DNA of 64,000 bases, taken from positions 29,778 through 93,777 of the forward strand of contig NZ_JABUXW010000019.1 in assembly GCF_014897585.1 (NCBI RefSeq), read 5' to 3'. The notes under the pieces were generated by a model that saw only the letters and a list, made by a program, of their open reading frames with translations, had not been told where the DNA came from and did not search any database. The position numbers were made by a program, and so were the translations under genes. Of the stretch, positions 24,217-32,230 are shown piece after piece. The stretch is from Brachybacterium tyrofermentans (GTDB lineage: Bacteria; Actinomycetota; Actinomycetes; Actinomycetales; Dermabacteraceae). Position 1 is the first letter of the stretch; each line of letters begins with the position of its first letter.

Positions 24217-25299
24217 TCACCGAGCGGTGAGGTTGGTCCTGTATCCGAGGTTCTTGCGATCGTTCGCGTCGCGCCACGCCTTGAACTCGGTCTGTCGCTG
24301 TCGCAGCCGCTGCCGCGTCTTGGTCGTCTGCGGGGCATCGGTGCCCAGCATCTGCTCGTCGAACAGCGCCGCCCGCTTCTGGCGGCGGATGCTGCGCTCG
24401 AAGCTGCGCTGCTGCTGCCGGGTCTTGTGCCCGTCCGGGTCACGAGTCGTCGTGTCCGCGCTGGTCCTGCCCGGCAGGTAGATCCCCACGGTGTGCGTGC
24501 AGTTCGGGTGCTGCAGCCCAGCACTGCGGGCCTCCCCCACAGTGCCCGCCACCTCCACGCCGTCCGCGAGCTGCCCCGATGTGTCGCCACTGATCGAGAG
24601 CACTTCGCCCTCCCAGGGGCCGCACAGATCGCACGACTCCGGCGATGACGAGACGATGACGAGATCCTGGCCGAGCGCCTGCAGCTGGTCGGTGTGACCC
24701 TCGATCGCAGCTCGCCCCGCTGTGGTGCGGGTCGCCATTTCGGCGTAGCTGCCCGCTTCCCACCGTCGCCCGCTGCTGTCCACGAATGGCTTCACCCCGT
24801 CGAGGGCGTAGCGGCGCACTGCAGCTCGTGCTGCCTCGCGTCTCGTCTGCGCACCAGTGAGCACCTGAGCGGTCGTCTCAGCAGTGACCTGCTGGTACAC
24901 GTCCGACACTGTGCGGATCAGCCTGGGCCGCAGCCCTGACAGTGCCCGCACCGTGTCCTCAGCGAGCAGATCGACAGCCCGCGAGCCGCGAGCACCACCG
25001 ATCGCGTCGATGCCCGCAGCTCGCAGCGCAGCCACTGCCTCGCTCTCGCCTGCCTGGTACGCCTCTGCGATGCTGCGGGTGATCAGCTCCGGCGCGGCCT
25101 CGTCGAGCCGTGCCAGGTGCGTGTCGACCACGCGCAGCACCGCCGAGAGATCCCCAGCCTTGCGATTCGCCCAGTCCGGGGAGTCGAGCCCCTTCCCGAG
25201 CGCCTTCACGATCCGTTCCAGGGTGACGTCCTCAGCGGTCTGGTAGAACGACCGCACCTGTCGAGCGACGCGCCGCGAGTAGTCGGGGCTGATCGTCAC
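24217..25299 (-). CDS. Minor head protein, MuF/phage minor capsid 2
   Basis: 360 residues. A helical N-terminal half is followed by the MuF-type end: SSSPESCDLCGPWEGEVLSISGD and GLQHPNCTHTVGIYLPG contain the conserved Cys, Cys, His and Cys pattern. The basic tail is rich in R and K. Few copies probably enter the head near the portal and may be ejected with DNA. It lies between the portal and scaffold genes. Confidence 0.88.
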   Translation of the reverse strand: MTISPDYSRRVARQVRSFYQTAEDVTLERIVKALGKGLDSPDWANRKAGDLSAVLRVVDTHLARLDEAAPELITRSIAEAYQAGESEAVAALRAAGIDAIGGARGSRAVDLLAEDTVRALSGLRPRLIRTVSDVYQQVTAETTAQVLTGAQTRREAARAAVRRYALDGVKPFVDSSGRRWEAGSYAEMATRTTAGRAAIEGHTDQLQALGQDLVIVSSSPESCDLCGPWEGEVLSISGDTSGQLADGVEVAGTVGEARSAGLQHPNCTHTVGIYLPGRTSADTTTRDPDGHKTRQQQRSFERSIRRQKRAALFDEQMLGTDAPQTTKTRQRLRQRQTEFKAWRDANDRKNLGYRTNLTAR

Positions 25300-25305
25300 G
25301 GCGCA

Positions 25306-26877
25306 TCACCCCTCCGAGTCGTCGTCTCCGCTGCTGCCGTAGTCGCCGCTGAGCCCGAACCCGCCGCGCCCGAGATCGTCCGGGTCCGGGGCCGGTTCTC
25401 CGAACTCGAGCCGGATCGCTGTCACCTCGTCGTCGACGTCCTGCTCGGACCAGTCCGGGTGCATCATCTGCACGCGGATCTTGGTCGACGCTGCCTGCGC
25501 CTGGAACAGTGCCTGCGCCGTCGAAGCGAGCACTTCCTGCGAGTCCTGCACGGAGTCTCCGAAGTCGACCGTGACCGTCTCGTCGAGCTTCCCGCCGCCA
25601 CGGAACACGGCCTGATCGATCGCCAGTGCCTTACCCGCGAGCTGCGCGAGAGCGGGACGCCATGCCCGGATCTTGCGCTTGCGAGTGGTGAACGATCGAG
25701 CCTCGCGTGCCCGCACCTCCGTAGCCGTGAGCGCTGCCCCGTCGCTGTCGGCCCCGAACGTCTGCGCCGAGTAGCCCGCGCTCTGCAGCACCTGCTGCAG
25801 CAGAGCCTCAGCAGTCTGCTGGTGCTCGGCCACGCGGATCTTGAACTGGATCTGGGTGATCGGGAGCCCCTCAGCGCCAGCTGCAGACGAGGGGGGAGTG
25901 TTGACCGCCTCGTAGACCTCGCGGTCGAGATCGAGGGTCGCGCCCTTGCCGGGTCCGTGATCGTTCAGCGCCGACTGTGCAGCGACGATCCGGGCCTTGC
26001 CCAGACGAATGTCGCGCATCCAGCTCGACCAGGTTTCGTCGAGCGCGTCCAGCAGTGGCTCGATCCCGTCGAGATCGGAGCGTCCGAGGTTCGCGCCCAG
26101 CGGGTGATCTCGCCAGGCTCGGTTCGGGGACTGGTTCGGGACGTACACGACGTCGAGGCCGGGCGTGAGCGTCGAGACGATCCCGTCAGCGTCCACGACA
26201 GCCGCGAAGCCGCGAGTCGCTGAGTGCTGGTCCAGCGGGAGACGCCGCCCGAGATGCGCTGCGGTGCCCTTGTACAGCCCATGCTCGATGATGCCGATGC
26301 CGTCGCGCTGCTCGTGTCGTTCGAGGTGCCGCCACACGGAGCCGTCGGCATCTTCGACGATGCGCCAGAAGGTGACGGCTGCGAGCCTGCCCCACCGGAA
26401 CTCTGGCAGCGCCCGATCGGCGTCCACGCGGGTGAGGAACGGGTGCGAGGCGAGATCCTGGTCCCATGCCACGCGCATGAACGTACCGCCGAGCGCTGCA
26501 CCGACCTCAGCTGCCGAGGCGAGCTGGTCGTGAGCGTCTGCCCCGATGATCAGGTCGAGCCGGGCCTGGGTCTTGTCGTCCGCGACGGTGAGAGTCGGGG
26601 GAGTGGCGAACAGCAGATCCGCGCTCGCCTGGCAGATATCTGCAGCGATGGGGAGGTGCAGTTTCTTCGACGGGGTATCGCCGCCGCTGGCACCCCAAAA
26701 GAATCGACGCACCGCGCCGACGAGGCCGGACTGCTCGAACGCGGGCCGGGTCTGCTGCGCGTAGATCTGCGCGAGTCGGTCGGTGCGGTTCGCGTACCAC
26801 GCATCCCAGCCGCGCATCGCGGGGAGGATCACGTCAAGCTGCGTGGGAGGCCAGGTCATCGTCGCCGGGAGAGGCAT
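25306..26877 (-). CDS. Portal protein
   Basis: 523 residues, SPP1-type portal. WDAWYANRTDRLAQIYA, LPIAADICQASADLLF, the wing region (RFFWGASGGDTPSKKLH) and the crown/helical region GKARIVAAQSALNDHG and IKVRVAEHQQTAEALLQQVLQ-like stretch fit the family, ending in an acidic tail. ATG 26877 follows AAAGGA by 7 bases and lies 44 bases inside the terL gene, so the two overlap. Confidence 0.88.
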   Translation of the reverse strand: MPLPATMTWPPTQLDVILPAMRGWDAWYANRTDRLAQIYAQQTRPAFEQSGLVGAVRRFFWGASGGDTPSKKLHLPIAADICQASADLLFATPPTLTVADDKTQARLDLIIGADAHDQLASAAEVGAALGGTFMRVAWDQDLASHPFLTRVDADRALPEFRWGRLAAVTFWRIVEDADGSVWRHLERHEQRDGIGIIEHGLYKGTAAHLGRRLPLDQHSATRGFAAVVDADGIVSTLTPGLDVVYVPNQSPNRAWRDHPLGANLGRSDLDGIEPLLDALDETWSSWMRDIRLGKARIVAAQSALNDHGPGKGATLDLDREVYEAVNTPPSSAAGAEGLPITQIQFKIRVAEHQQTAEALLQQVLQSAGYSAQTFGADSDGAALTATEVRAREARSFTTRKRKIRAWRPALAQLAGKALAIDQAVFRGGGKLDETVTVDFGDSVQDSQEVLASTAQALFQAQAASTKIRVQMMHPDWSEQDVDDEVTAIRLEFGEPAPDPDDLGRGGFGLSGDYGSSGDDDSEG

Positions 26878-28132
26878 CGTCGTGGTCCTTTCGGTTGCGC
26901 CAGTCGTCCACCCAGGGACGCCAGATCGTTTCGGTCGTCGCGATGACGTAGCGCATGGCGTCGAGGCTGTGGTCTGCGGTCTTGAGGGGCTTGTCCTCGC
27001 CCTTCTCGGTGGCTTTCGGGTCCCAGGCATAGCTGGGGGCCTCGTCGATCACGCCAGTGCAGCGGTCGCTGATCTGCAGCGCGCCGAGAGCGAGCAGGGA
27101 TGCTGTGGTGCGGATGCCGTACCCGACCGCGTTGTCTGCGTCGGTGACGCGCTGCTCGCCGTCCTCGTGCAGCTGCACCTTGAGGGACGCTGCAGCGGGG
27201 TCGATGAACAGCCACTCGGGCTGCAGGTCGCTCGGGTAGGGCAGGTGCGGTTCGTCGAGCCATTCCCGTAGCTCGGTCGACAGCTGCGCGTCGGTGAGGC
27301 GGCGCTGCGAGGTCGCTGGGTCGTGCCGCCATTCGTCGACGAGCACGAGCGTGCCGTCATCGGTGAGACCGAGCAGCACGGCGCTGGATGGGTTCGTGGT
27401 GCCGTAGTCGAGGCCGACGCCCAGCAGCCGCCGCATGGGTGGCAGCTCGTCCCAGGGGATGACGTGGACGTCGGGGTCCCAGGCGTCATAGATCGCGCCC
27501 TCAGCGGACACCCATTCCCCGAGGATGAACCGGCGATACCACAGCCCGGTGAACTCTCGTCGCTTGCTGGCGATGTACTCGGGGTCCAGCGAGGGGTTGT
27601 CGGCCATGGTGAAGTGGAACGTGCGCCAGTCGGGGAGCTCCCGCAGCCGGGAGAGGTAGCGGCGTCGCATCCAGTGCGACTGCGAATCTGGGTTCGTGGT
27701 CCAGAACATCTTCGCGCCGGTCACGGAGAGACGACCCAGCAGCTGCACGAACGTGCCCTCGGGCATGAGCGTCGCCTCGTCGACGTACGCGCCCGCCAGC
27801 GTGAGCCCTCGGATCACGGCCTCGGAGCGCTTGTCCGAGAATCCGACGAGCTGCACCTCGCGGCCCATGATCCAGGCGACGTTGCTGCCGCGTGTGTGCC
27901 GGACGATGCTGGGGTGCAGGTTGATCAGAGGATCGAGGACGTTCCGCTGGATCGTGGTGAGGGTCCAGCCGAGGATCGCGAGGTGCCCCTCCGGCGCTGC
28001 GGTCGCGTACTCGGCCCAGCGGATCAGGGAGGCGATGGTCTTCCCGGACCGGATGGATCCTTCCCAGCCGTTGACCGCCCCGGTCGATTCGAGGATCGAG
28101 GTCCGCTGCGCGGGAGACAGACCGACTGGCAT
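26834..28132 (-). CDS. Terminase large subunit
   Basis: 432 residues, the ATPase-nuclease that packages DNA. Walker A GSIRSGKT (25-32), Walker B GAYVDEAT (Asp118, Glu119), coupling motif TTNPD, and an RNase H-like nuclease starting GVGLDYGTTNPSS with later Asp residues (FIDPAAAS; DHSLDAMRY). Length and motifs match short siphovirus terminases. Confidence 0.92.
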   Translation of the reverse strand: MPVGLSPAQRTSILESTGAVNGWEGSIRSGKTIASLIRWAEYATAAPEGHLAILGWTLTTIQRNVLDPLINLHPSIVRHTRGSNVAWIMGREVQLVGFSDKRSEAVIRGLTLAGAYVDEATLMPEGTFVQLLGRLSVTGAKMFWTTNPDSQSHWMRRRYLSRLRELPDWRTFHFTMADNPSLDPEYIASKRREFTGLWYRRFILGEWVSAEGAIYDAWDPDVHVIPWDELPPMRRLLGVGLDYGTTNPSSAVLLGLTDDGTLVLVDEWRHDPATSQRRLTDAQLSTELREWLDEPHLPYPSDLQPEWLFIDPAAASLKVQLHEDGEQRVTDADNAVGYGIRTTASLLALGALQISDRCTGVIDEAPSYAWDPKATEKGEDKPLKTADHSLDAMRYVIATTETIWRPWVDDWRNRKDHDDASPGDDDLASHAA

Positions 28133-28156
28133 CCGTCCCCCTGTCGTTGTGTGCCG

Positions 28157-29155
28157 TCAGGACGCGGCGCGGAGCTTCGCTGCGGCCTCCCGGACCTTGA
28201 TGCGGTTGTTGTGCTTCTCAAGGGCGTGGAAGTCGATGTGCGCGGCCTGCAGCGAGTCAGCTGCGCGCTGGATCAGCTCGGGATCCTTGACGCGGACCGG
28301 GTTGCGGATCGCGCCCGAGGTCATCGTGTGGAAGACACGCGGGCCACCCATGCCGTTGCTCTTCGACTTGCGGACACCGACCTTCGCGCCCTGCGGGAGC
28401 AGTCGCTGCAGCTGCTGCGAGCGCGTGTGGTCGTACTTCGCACGCATGCCGGTGTTGCTCTTGCCCTCTTTCGCGTACGTGATGCGCGGGAGGACAGCAG
28501 CGGTCGCGCCGTCGGCCCGGTCGCCGTACTGGAAGCTGTGCGTAATGTCGTCCTCGTACGGTCCCCACCACGGTTCGCGGCCCTCCCCCACCTGCTCGAT
28601 GAACACCGAGTATGGGAAGCCGGGGCGTGCGAGACGCGGCGCGGTCTTGTCCACCACGGACATGAGCTGCGGGCCAGCGGTGCGGGCGTTGGTGCCGAGG
28701 ATGACGGCTGCGGAGAGGTCAGCGAACCAGCCGAGACCGCCGTAGTCCTTCACGACTGCAGCAGAGGACCGGGAGGACAGGGAGAGCGCGAGGCGGATCA
28801 CGTTGTCGTCGAGCTGCAGAACGCCCCAGTAGCCGCGCCGCTCGGCCTCGAGGCACGCGGCCTCGCGCCCGGTGAACGCGCCCAGGAACGCGCCCTCGTT
28901 GACCGGCTCGGGACGCATCCAGTGGTCGCGTGCGTAGTCCACGGCCCACTCGCGGGAGTAGGGCACCAGCTCGTGCTCGTCCCGCTCGTAGGTTGCGGCC
29001 TCGTGGTCCGAGACCATCCAGCAGATATCTCCGAGGCCAGCGGCCTGCAGCTGGGGCAGGAACCGGCGCGTGGGGCGATCCTTGAGTGCCGGCCTGCCAC
29101 CGGTGATCACGGCGACCATGATCCCGGCGCGCTGTTCAGCGCTTGTCGCGTACAT
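28157..29155 (-). CDS. Glycosyltransferase-like protein, possibly TET-associated (TAGT) type
   Basis: 332 residues. N-terminal VAVITGGRPALKDRPTRRFL looks like the nucleotide-sugar loop of a GT-A enzyme. LQLDDN (114-118) is a DxD-like metal site, and WGPYEDDITHSF (197-208) resembles the ED motif of GT-A enzymes. I recognise this shape from the GREB1/TET-associated glycosyltransferases of phages, thought to put sugars on oxidised cytosines; that match is from memory. No TET/JBP oxygenase or cytosine methylase is in the window. The gene overlaps the upstream ParB-like gene and sits beside terL. Start 29155 or Met at 29119. Confidence 0.6.
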   Translation of the reverse strand: MYATSAEQRAGIMVAVITGGRPALKDRPTRRFLPQLQAAGLGDICWMVSDHEAATYERDEHELVPYSREWAVDYARDHWMRPEPVNEGAFLGAFTGREAACLEAERRGYWGVLQLDDNVIRLALSLSSRSSAAVVKDYGGLGWFADLSAAVILGTNARTAGPQLMSVVDKTAPRLARPGFPYSVFIEQVGEGREPWWGPYEDDITHSFQYGDRADGATAAVLPRITYAKEGKSNTGMRAKYDHTRSQQLQRLLPQGAKVGVRKSKSNGMGGPRVFHTMTSGAIRNPVRVKDPELIQRAADSLQAAHIDFHALEKHNNRIKVREAAAKLRAAS

Positions 29156-29735
29156 CGGCCACCCCGTCCATGTCCATGATCGTGACCATGCCGTCAGCCT
29201 TCGCTGCAGCTGTCTCGAACGCGACCGTGACCTGGTGTGCGGAGGTGAGGTAGCCCAGCTCGGCGTCGGGGAGGTCGAGGCCGATGCCGTTGTTCGCCTT
29301 CGTGCCGTCGTCCTGCGCCGTGTCGAAGTCGGACATGACGGCGTCCCAGTCTGCGAGGCCGAGCACGTCCGAGAAGTCGTCCGCGAGGGAGTCGAGCTGG
29401 TTGGTGAGCGCCTGGAAGTCCCACGAGGAGTAGTCACTGGTGCGGTTGTCCGCGATGCGGTACGCCTGCACCTGCTCCGGTGTGAGGCCGTCAGCGATGA
29501 CGACGGGGACCTGCCGCAGCTTGAGCTGCTGCGCGGCCTGCAGGCGCGTGTGCCCCGCGATGAGGACACCGTCAGCGTCCACGACGAGGGGCTGCTGCCA
29601 GCCGAACTCGGTCAGGGAGCGGGCGACCATCTCGACGGCCTGCTCGGAGATGATGCGGGGATTGTCCGGCGCGGGGCGCACGTCTGCGATGGGGTACTGC
29701 TGCACGTTGCCGAGGGCGGGGACCTTGTCGGTCAT
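29136..29735 (-). CDS. ParB-like nuclease-domain protein 1
   Basis: 199 residues. The first 100 form a ParB/Srx-type domain: PIADVRPAPDNPRIIS, then SLTEFGWQQPLVVDADGVLIAGHTRLQAAQQL, where GHTR is the CTP/phosphate loop, followed by YRIADNRTSD. The second half is acidic (DLPDAELGYLTSAHQV) and unlike partition ParB. It sits in a cassette with the second ParB-like gene and the glycosyltransferase-like gene. Related phage ParB-like proteins occur with DNA-modifying enzymes. Confidence 0.85.
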   Translation of the reverse strand: MTDKVPALGNVQQYPIADVRPAPDNPRIISEQAVEMVARSLTEFGWQQPLVVDADGVLIAGHTRLQAAQQLKLRQVPVVIADGLTPEQVQAYRIADNRTSDYSSWDFQALTNQLDSLADDFSDVLGLADWDAVMSDFDTAQDDGTKANNGIGLDLPDAELGYLTSAHQVTVAFETAAAKADGMVTIMDMDGVADVRDKR

Positions 29736-30229
29736 GGCTGCTCGTCTCCGTTCAGGTCGTGGCCGCAGGCGGGGCAGAGGCGCGGCTCGGGTGCTGCTGC
29801 AGGCTCGGGCGGCTCGGGGATGACGGGGTCTGCCAGCAGCTGGTCGAGGTCGTCTCCGTCGTAGCCGGTGCCGAGCAGATCCGGGAGCTGCTGCAGCATG
29901 AGCGCGAGCGCGTCCGTGTCCTGGGTGGCGAGGTCGCTGGTGCGGTTGTCCGCGAGGGCGAGGCGGGCTGCAGCCTCGTCGGTCAGGTCGAGGATGATCG
30001 CGGGGATCGTCTCGTGGCCGAGCTGCTGCGCGGCCTGGGCGCGGTGGTTGCCCGCGATGACTTCGAGGGGCCTGCCGGTGAGGGTGCCCTCGTTGACGAT
30101 GATCGGCTGGTAGACGCCGTTGACGCGCATGGATTCCGCGACTGCGCCGATATCGCCCTCGCGTGGGTTGCCGGGGAGCAGTGCGAGGGACGCGACGGGG
30201 ACCTGCTGCACGGTGAGGTCGTGGCTCAC
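29732..30229 (-). CDS. ParB-like nuclease-domain protein 2 with zinc-ribbon-like end
   Basis: 165 residues: ParB/Srx fold with ASLALLPGNPREGDIGAVAESM, GVYQPIIVNEGTL, VIAGNHRAQAAQQLG and LALADNRTSDLAT. The C-terminus carries CPACGHDLNG, half a zinc ribbon. GNHR replaces the GHTR of its neighbour. ATG overlaps the terS stop; its own stop overlaps the next ATG. The pair looks like a diverged duplication (both contain ADNRTSD). Confidence 0.85.
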   Translation of the reverse strand: MSHDLTVQQVPVASLALLPGNPREGDIGAVAESMRVNGVYQPIIVNEGTLTGRPLEVIAGNHRAQAAQQLGHETIPAIILDLTDEAAARLALADNRTSDLATQDTDALALMLQQLPDLLGTGYDGDDLDQLLADPVIPEPPEPAAAPEPRLCPACGHDLNGDEQP

Positions 30230-30609
30230 GAGGGGTCCCTCCCGATCAGCTGCGCGAGCATCGACGCGGCCTCTGCGGTGCCTGCGCCCTGCTGCGGGGT
30301 GTAGAGGCCGAGCAGCTTCGCCTGCTGCTCGTTGACCTTGAGGACGACCTCGGCAGAGCGGGTGTCTCCGATCTTCGCCATGTGCTTGCGGACGATGAGC
30401 TGTCCGCGCTGCATGATCATGTCTCGGGCGAGGCGTAGGTTCTCGTCCTTGTGCTGCTCTGCCTGCACGGTGATGATCTGGCCGACGCGGGCTTTCGAGA
30501 GGGACACCTCGGGGTGGTGCGCTATCTCTGCGTAGGACATGCCGGAGGCGGCGAGCTGGTAGATGCGCTGGTCTCGTGCCTCGCGGGCGATGCTGCGGCG
30601 GGTTGCCAT
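30226..30609 (-). CDS. Terminase small subunit-like protein
   Basis: 127 residues: N-terminal helix-turn-helix (YQLAASGMSYAEIAHHPEVSLSKARVGQIIT), then a helical oligomerisation region (RDMIMQRGQLIVRKHMAKIGD, VVLKVNEQQAKLLGLY). The size and placement at the start of the packaging genes fit TerS, which binds the pac/cos site; identification is by layout and HTH. Confidence 0.7.
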   Translation of the reverse strand: MATRRSIAREARDQRIYQLAASGMSYAEIAHHPEVSLSKARVGQIITVQAEQHKDENLRLARDMIMQRGQLIVRKHMAKIGDTRSAEVVLKVNEQQAKLLGLYTPQQGAGTAEAASMLAQLIGRDPS

Positions 30610-30636
30610 AGGTCTCGGGGTCCTGTTCTACGAGAA

Positions 30637-30668
30637 CACCCCCCGGACCGCCAGGGTCTCGGGGGGTG
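30637..30668 (-). terminator. Hairpin at the early/late gene boundary
   Basis: CACCCCCC and GGGGGGTG close an outer stem and GACC/GGTC an inner one. It sits 28 bases upstream of terS, between the early block and the packaging genes. A 13-bp palindrome GTTCT-ACG-AGAAC (30625-30637) abuts it on the downstream side. Confidence 0.55.
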
Positions 30669-30701
30669 CGTGCAGCTCCGGGCTGCTCTCGTGTGCGGTG
30701 A

Positions 30702-30980
30702 TCAGTCGGTGGCTGCGGCGAGCACGACGCTGGCGCGCTCGATGTACGGGGCGCGGAGGCCTCGTGACGCGGCGTTCCAGGCGTCGATGAGCTTCTGCCC
30801 GGTGAGGTGCCTCGCGTAGCCGTACAGGGCCATGCCGCCTCGTTCAGAGGGGGACGGGGCTGCTGCCGGTCGCTTCGGAGAGCTGGTCTGCAGGGTCTCC
30901 GGCTGCTGCGAACGCTGCGTAGTTTCGTCCTCGGACGGTGACTCCACCGTCTCGGAACGCGGGCCGGGTCGCTTCGTCAT
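30702..30980 (-). CDS. Hypothetical small prophage protein overlapping the lipoprotein gene
   Basis: 92 residues: a Ser/Pro/Glu-rich first half and a folded-looking end with MALYGYARHLTGQKLIDAWNA and APYIERASVVLAAATD. Its first 137 bases overlap the lipoprotein gene in another frame. An ATG at 30833 (MALYGY) would remove almost all overlap; AGGAAGG before 30980 favours the longer form. Function unknown. Confidence 0.5.
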   Translation of the reverse strand: MTKRPGPRSETVESPSEDETTQRSQQPETLQTSSPKRPAAAPSPSERGGMALYGYARHLTGQKLIDAWNAASRGLRAPYIERASVVLAAATD

Positions 30981-31230
30981 GCTCGTTGATCCCTTCCTGG
31001 TCGGGGTGCTTCGGGTCGGACACGATGAGCACGAACCGCTCACCGCAGCTGGCGATGGTGATCGTCTCGCGCTTGTCGAGGTCCCAGTCGCAGTCGGCCC
31101 CGGCTTTGTGCAGCTCGTTCTGCAGGTGAGCGGTGCCGTCCTGGGCGGGTGGATCGAAGGTGCAGGCACCGAGGGTGAGGATCGTGGCGGCTGCGGCGGC
31201 GGTGGAGAGGATCGTGCGGCGGATGCTCAT
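30844..31230 (-). CDS. Prophage lipoprotein
   Basis: 128 residues: basic start MSIRRTILS, a hydrophobic stretch and lipobox LTLGAC giving a lipid-anchored Cys near residue 23. The mature part has Cys residues in ADCDWD and TIASCGERFVLIVSD that could pair. The gene has its own promoter-like region upstream (around 31400) instead of close coupling. Prophage lipoproteins often block superinfection; that is only an analogy here. The 3' part overlaps the 92-residue gene. Confidence 0.65.
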   Translation of the reverse strand: MSIRRTILSTAAAAATILTLGACTFDPPAQDGTAHLQNELHKAGADCDWDLDKRETITIASCGERFVLIVSDPKHPDQEGINEHDEATRPAFRDGGVTVRGRNYAAFAAAGDPADQLSEATGSSPVPL

Positions 31231-31408
31231 GGCGGTGTGTCCTATCTGAGGGGGTGGTCCGCCGACGGGGAGAGGAGACAAGAACCCGTCGGCGGACCGG
31301 GCTGGGTCGGGAACTTGATACCGCCAGGATCTGCTCGACCGACTTTCAACCAGCAGACCACAATCTAGCGGTGATGATGCGTCTACGCAACATAGCAGGC
31401 TTGCCGTG

Positions 31409-31444
31409 TTGCTGTACTGCATCGTCTAGGCGCATTGCGTCCAG
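31409..31444 (-). promoter_or_regulatory. Degenerate copy of the prophage operator/promoter (copy D)
   Basis: TTGC-TGTACT-GCAT (31409-31422) matches the downstream dyads of copies A-C. A half-site TTGC-GTCCAG (31435-31444) follows at 26 rather than 32 bp. No good -35 is seen. It lies between the lipoprotein gene and the gene upstream. Confidence 0.4.
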
Positions 31445-31458
31445 CGCCCTGCAGTCGT

Positions 31459-31710
31459 CTACGGGTGGTGGTGGTCCCGGTAGTTGCGGGTCTCCTGCGC
31501 CATGAGTCGGAGTCCCTGCCGGATCGGCTCGGGGGTTCCTGGCAGTGCAGCGTCGTCCTCGTGGCGGTCCGCGAGGCCGGTGAGGGCTTCTCGTGCTGCA
31601 GCGGTGAGTGCCTGGGCCTCGTGTTCGGAGGGCTGCAGTGGGCCGACGGTGGCGGTGGTGTCGTCCCAGCGGATGATCTCTTCGACCAGCGCCTCGGTCT
31701 CGTCGTTCAT
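31459..31710 (-). CDS. Hypothetical prophage protein
   Basis: 83 residues (MNDETEALVEEIIRWDD start), acidic, helical, ending NYRDHHHP. No family recognised. The stop overlaps nothing downstream; upstream it joins the 61-residue gene by ATGA. Confidence 0.65.
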   Translation of the reverse strand: MNDETEALVEEIIRWDDTTATVGPLQPSEHEAQALTAAAREALTGLADRHEDDAALPGTPEPIRQGLRLMAQETRNYRDHHHP

Positions 31711-31892
31711 GTCTGCTCCTTCGGGTCGGTGTAGCGGGCGGTGATCAGGTGCCGAGCTGCAGCCACGGCGACGGGGCCGAGAGTGCGGGTCATGGCGACC
31801 AGTACGGGAGCAGCAGCGCCGGTCAGAGCGCGAGCTGCAGCAGCAGCGTCGTGGGCCTTCATGCGGACGGTGTAGCGAGGGCGAACGGTCAC
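31707..31892 (-). CDS. Small basic prophage protein
   Basis: 61 residues, Ala/Arg-rich with a hydrophobic middle (AAAPVLVAMTRTLGPVAVAAARHLI). GTG 31892 overlaps the preceding stop (GTGA). Could be membrane-associated; function unknown. Confidence 0.6.
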   Translation of the reverse strand: MTVRPRYTVRMKAHDAAAAARALTGAAAPVLVAMTRTLGPVAVAAARHLITARYTDPKEQT

Positions 31893-32230
31893 TGCTCCCC
31901 CGTCTCGGTCAGCTCCCAGATCGCCTCGCGGCGTCCGGTCGGCGGGTCGGTGTATCCAGCGTGGGCGATGTGGCCCTTGCGTTGCAGCTCGCGGACTGCG
32001 GAGCGGACGCGGGACTCGGACAGCCTCGGCAGTGCGTCCTGCTGCTGCTCGTCCTCGTGGTGCCGGGACACCTGCTGGTAGGTGGCGACGGCTCCGGCCT
32101 GCGTGAAGTAGTCCCCCAGGTACTGGTGGGCGAGCTGCAGCACGGCGGTCTGGGAGCGGTTGGTGTCCACGGTGGCTGCTGCCTCGTGGCTGGTGATCGG
32201 GTCGGCGTGGCGGGCGTGTGCGGTGCTCAC
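31889..32230 (-). CDS. Winged-helix-like DNA-binding protein
   Basis: 113 residues. HARHADPITSHEAA is a motif shared by many actinophage proteins. SESRVRSAVRELQRKGHIAHAG with TDPPTGRREAIWELTE is a wing-type recognition helix and hairpin. Probably a regulator in the early operon. GTG start with AGGAGGA 4-5 bases away. Confidence 0.7.
   Translation of the reverse strand: MSTAHARHADPITSHEAAATVDTNRSQTAVLQLAHQYLGDYFTQAGAVATYQQVSRHHEDEQQQDALPRLSESRVRSAVRELQRKGHIAHAGYTDPPTGRREAIWELTETGEQ

Noticed and set aside
28157..29155. Call as a DNA methyltransferase
   Set aside because: No SAM-binding motif (GxG after a strand) and no PC or DPPY motif; the LDDN and EDD motifs favour a GT-A fold.
29136..30229. 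Plasmid partition system
   Set aside because: No ParA ATPase or parS site, and the proteins are short and sit in the packaging operon.
30625..30637. LexA (SOS) box
   Set aside because: GTTCT-ACG-AGAAC does not match the actinobacterial consensus, and no nearby gene requires it.
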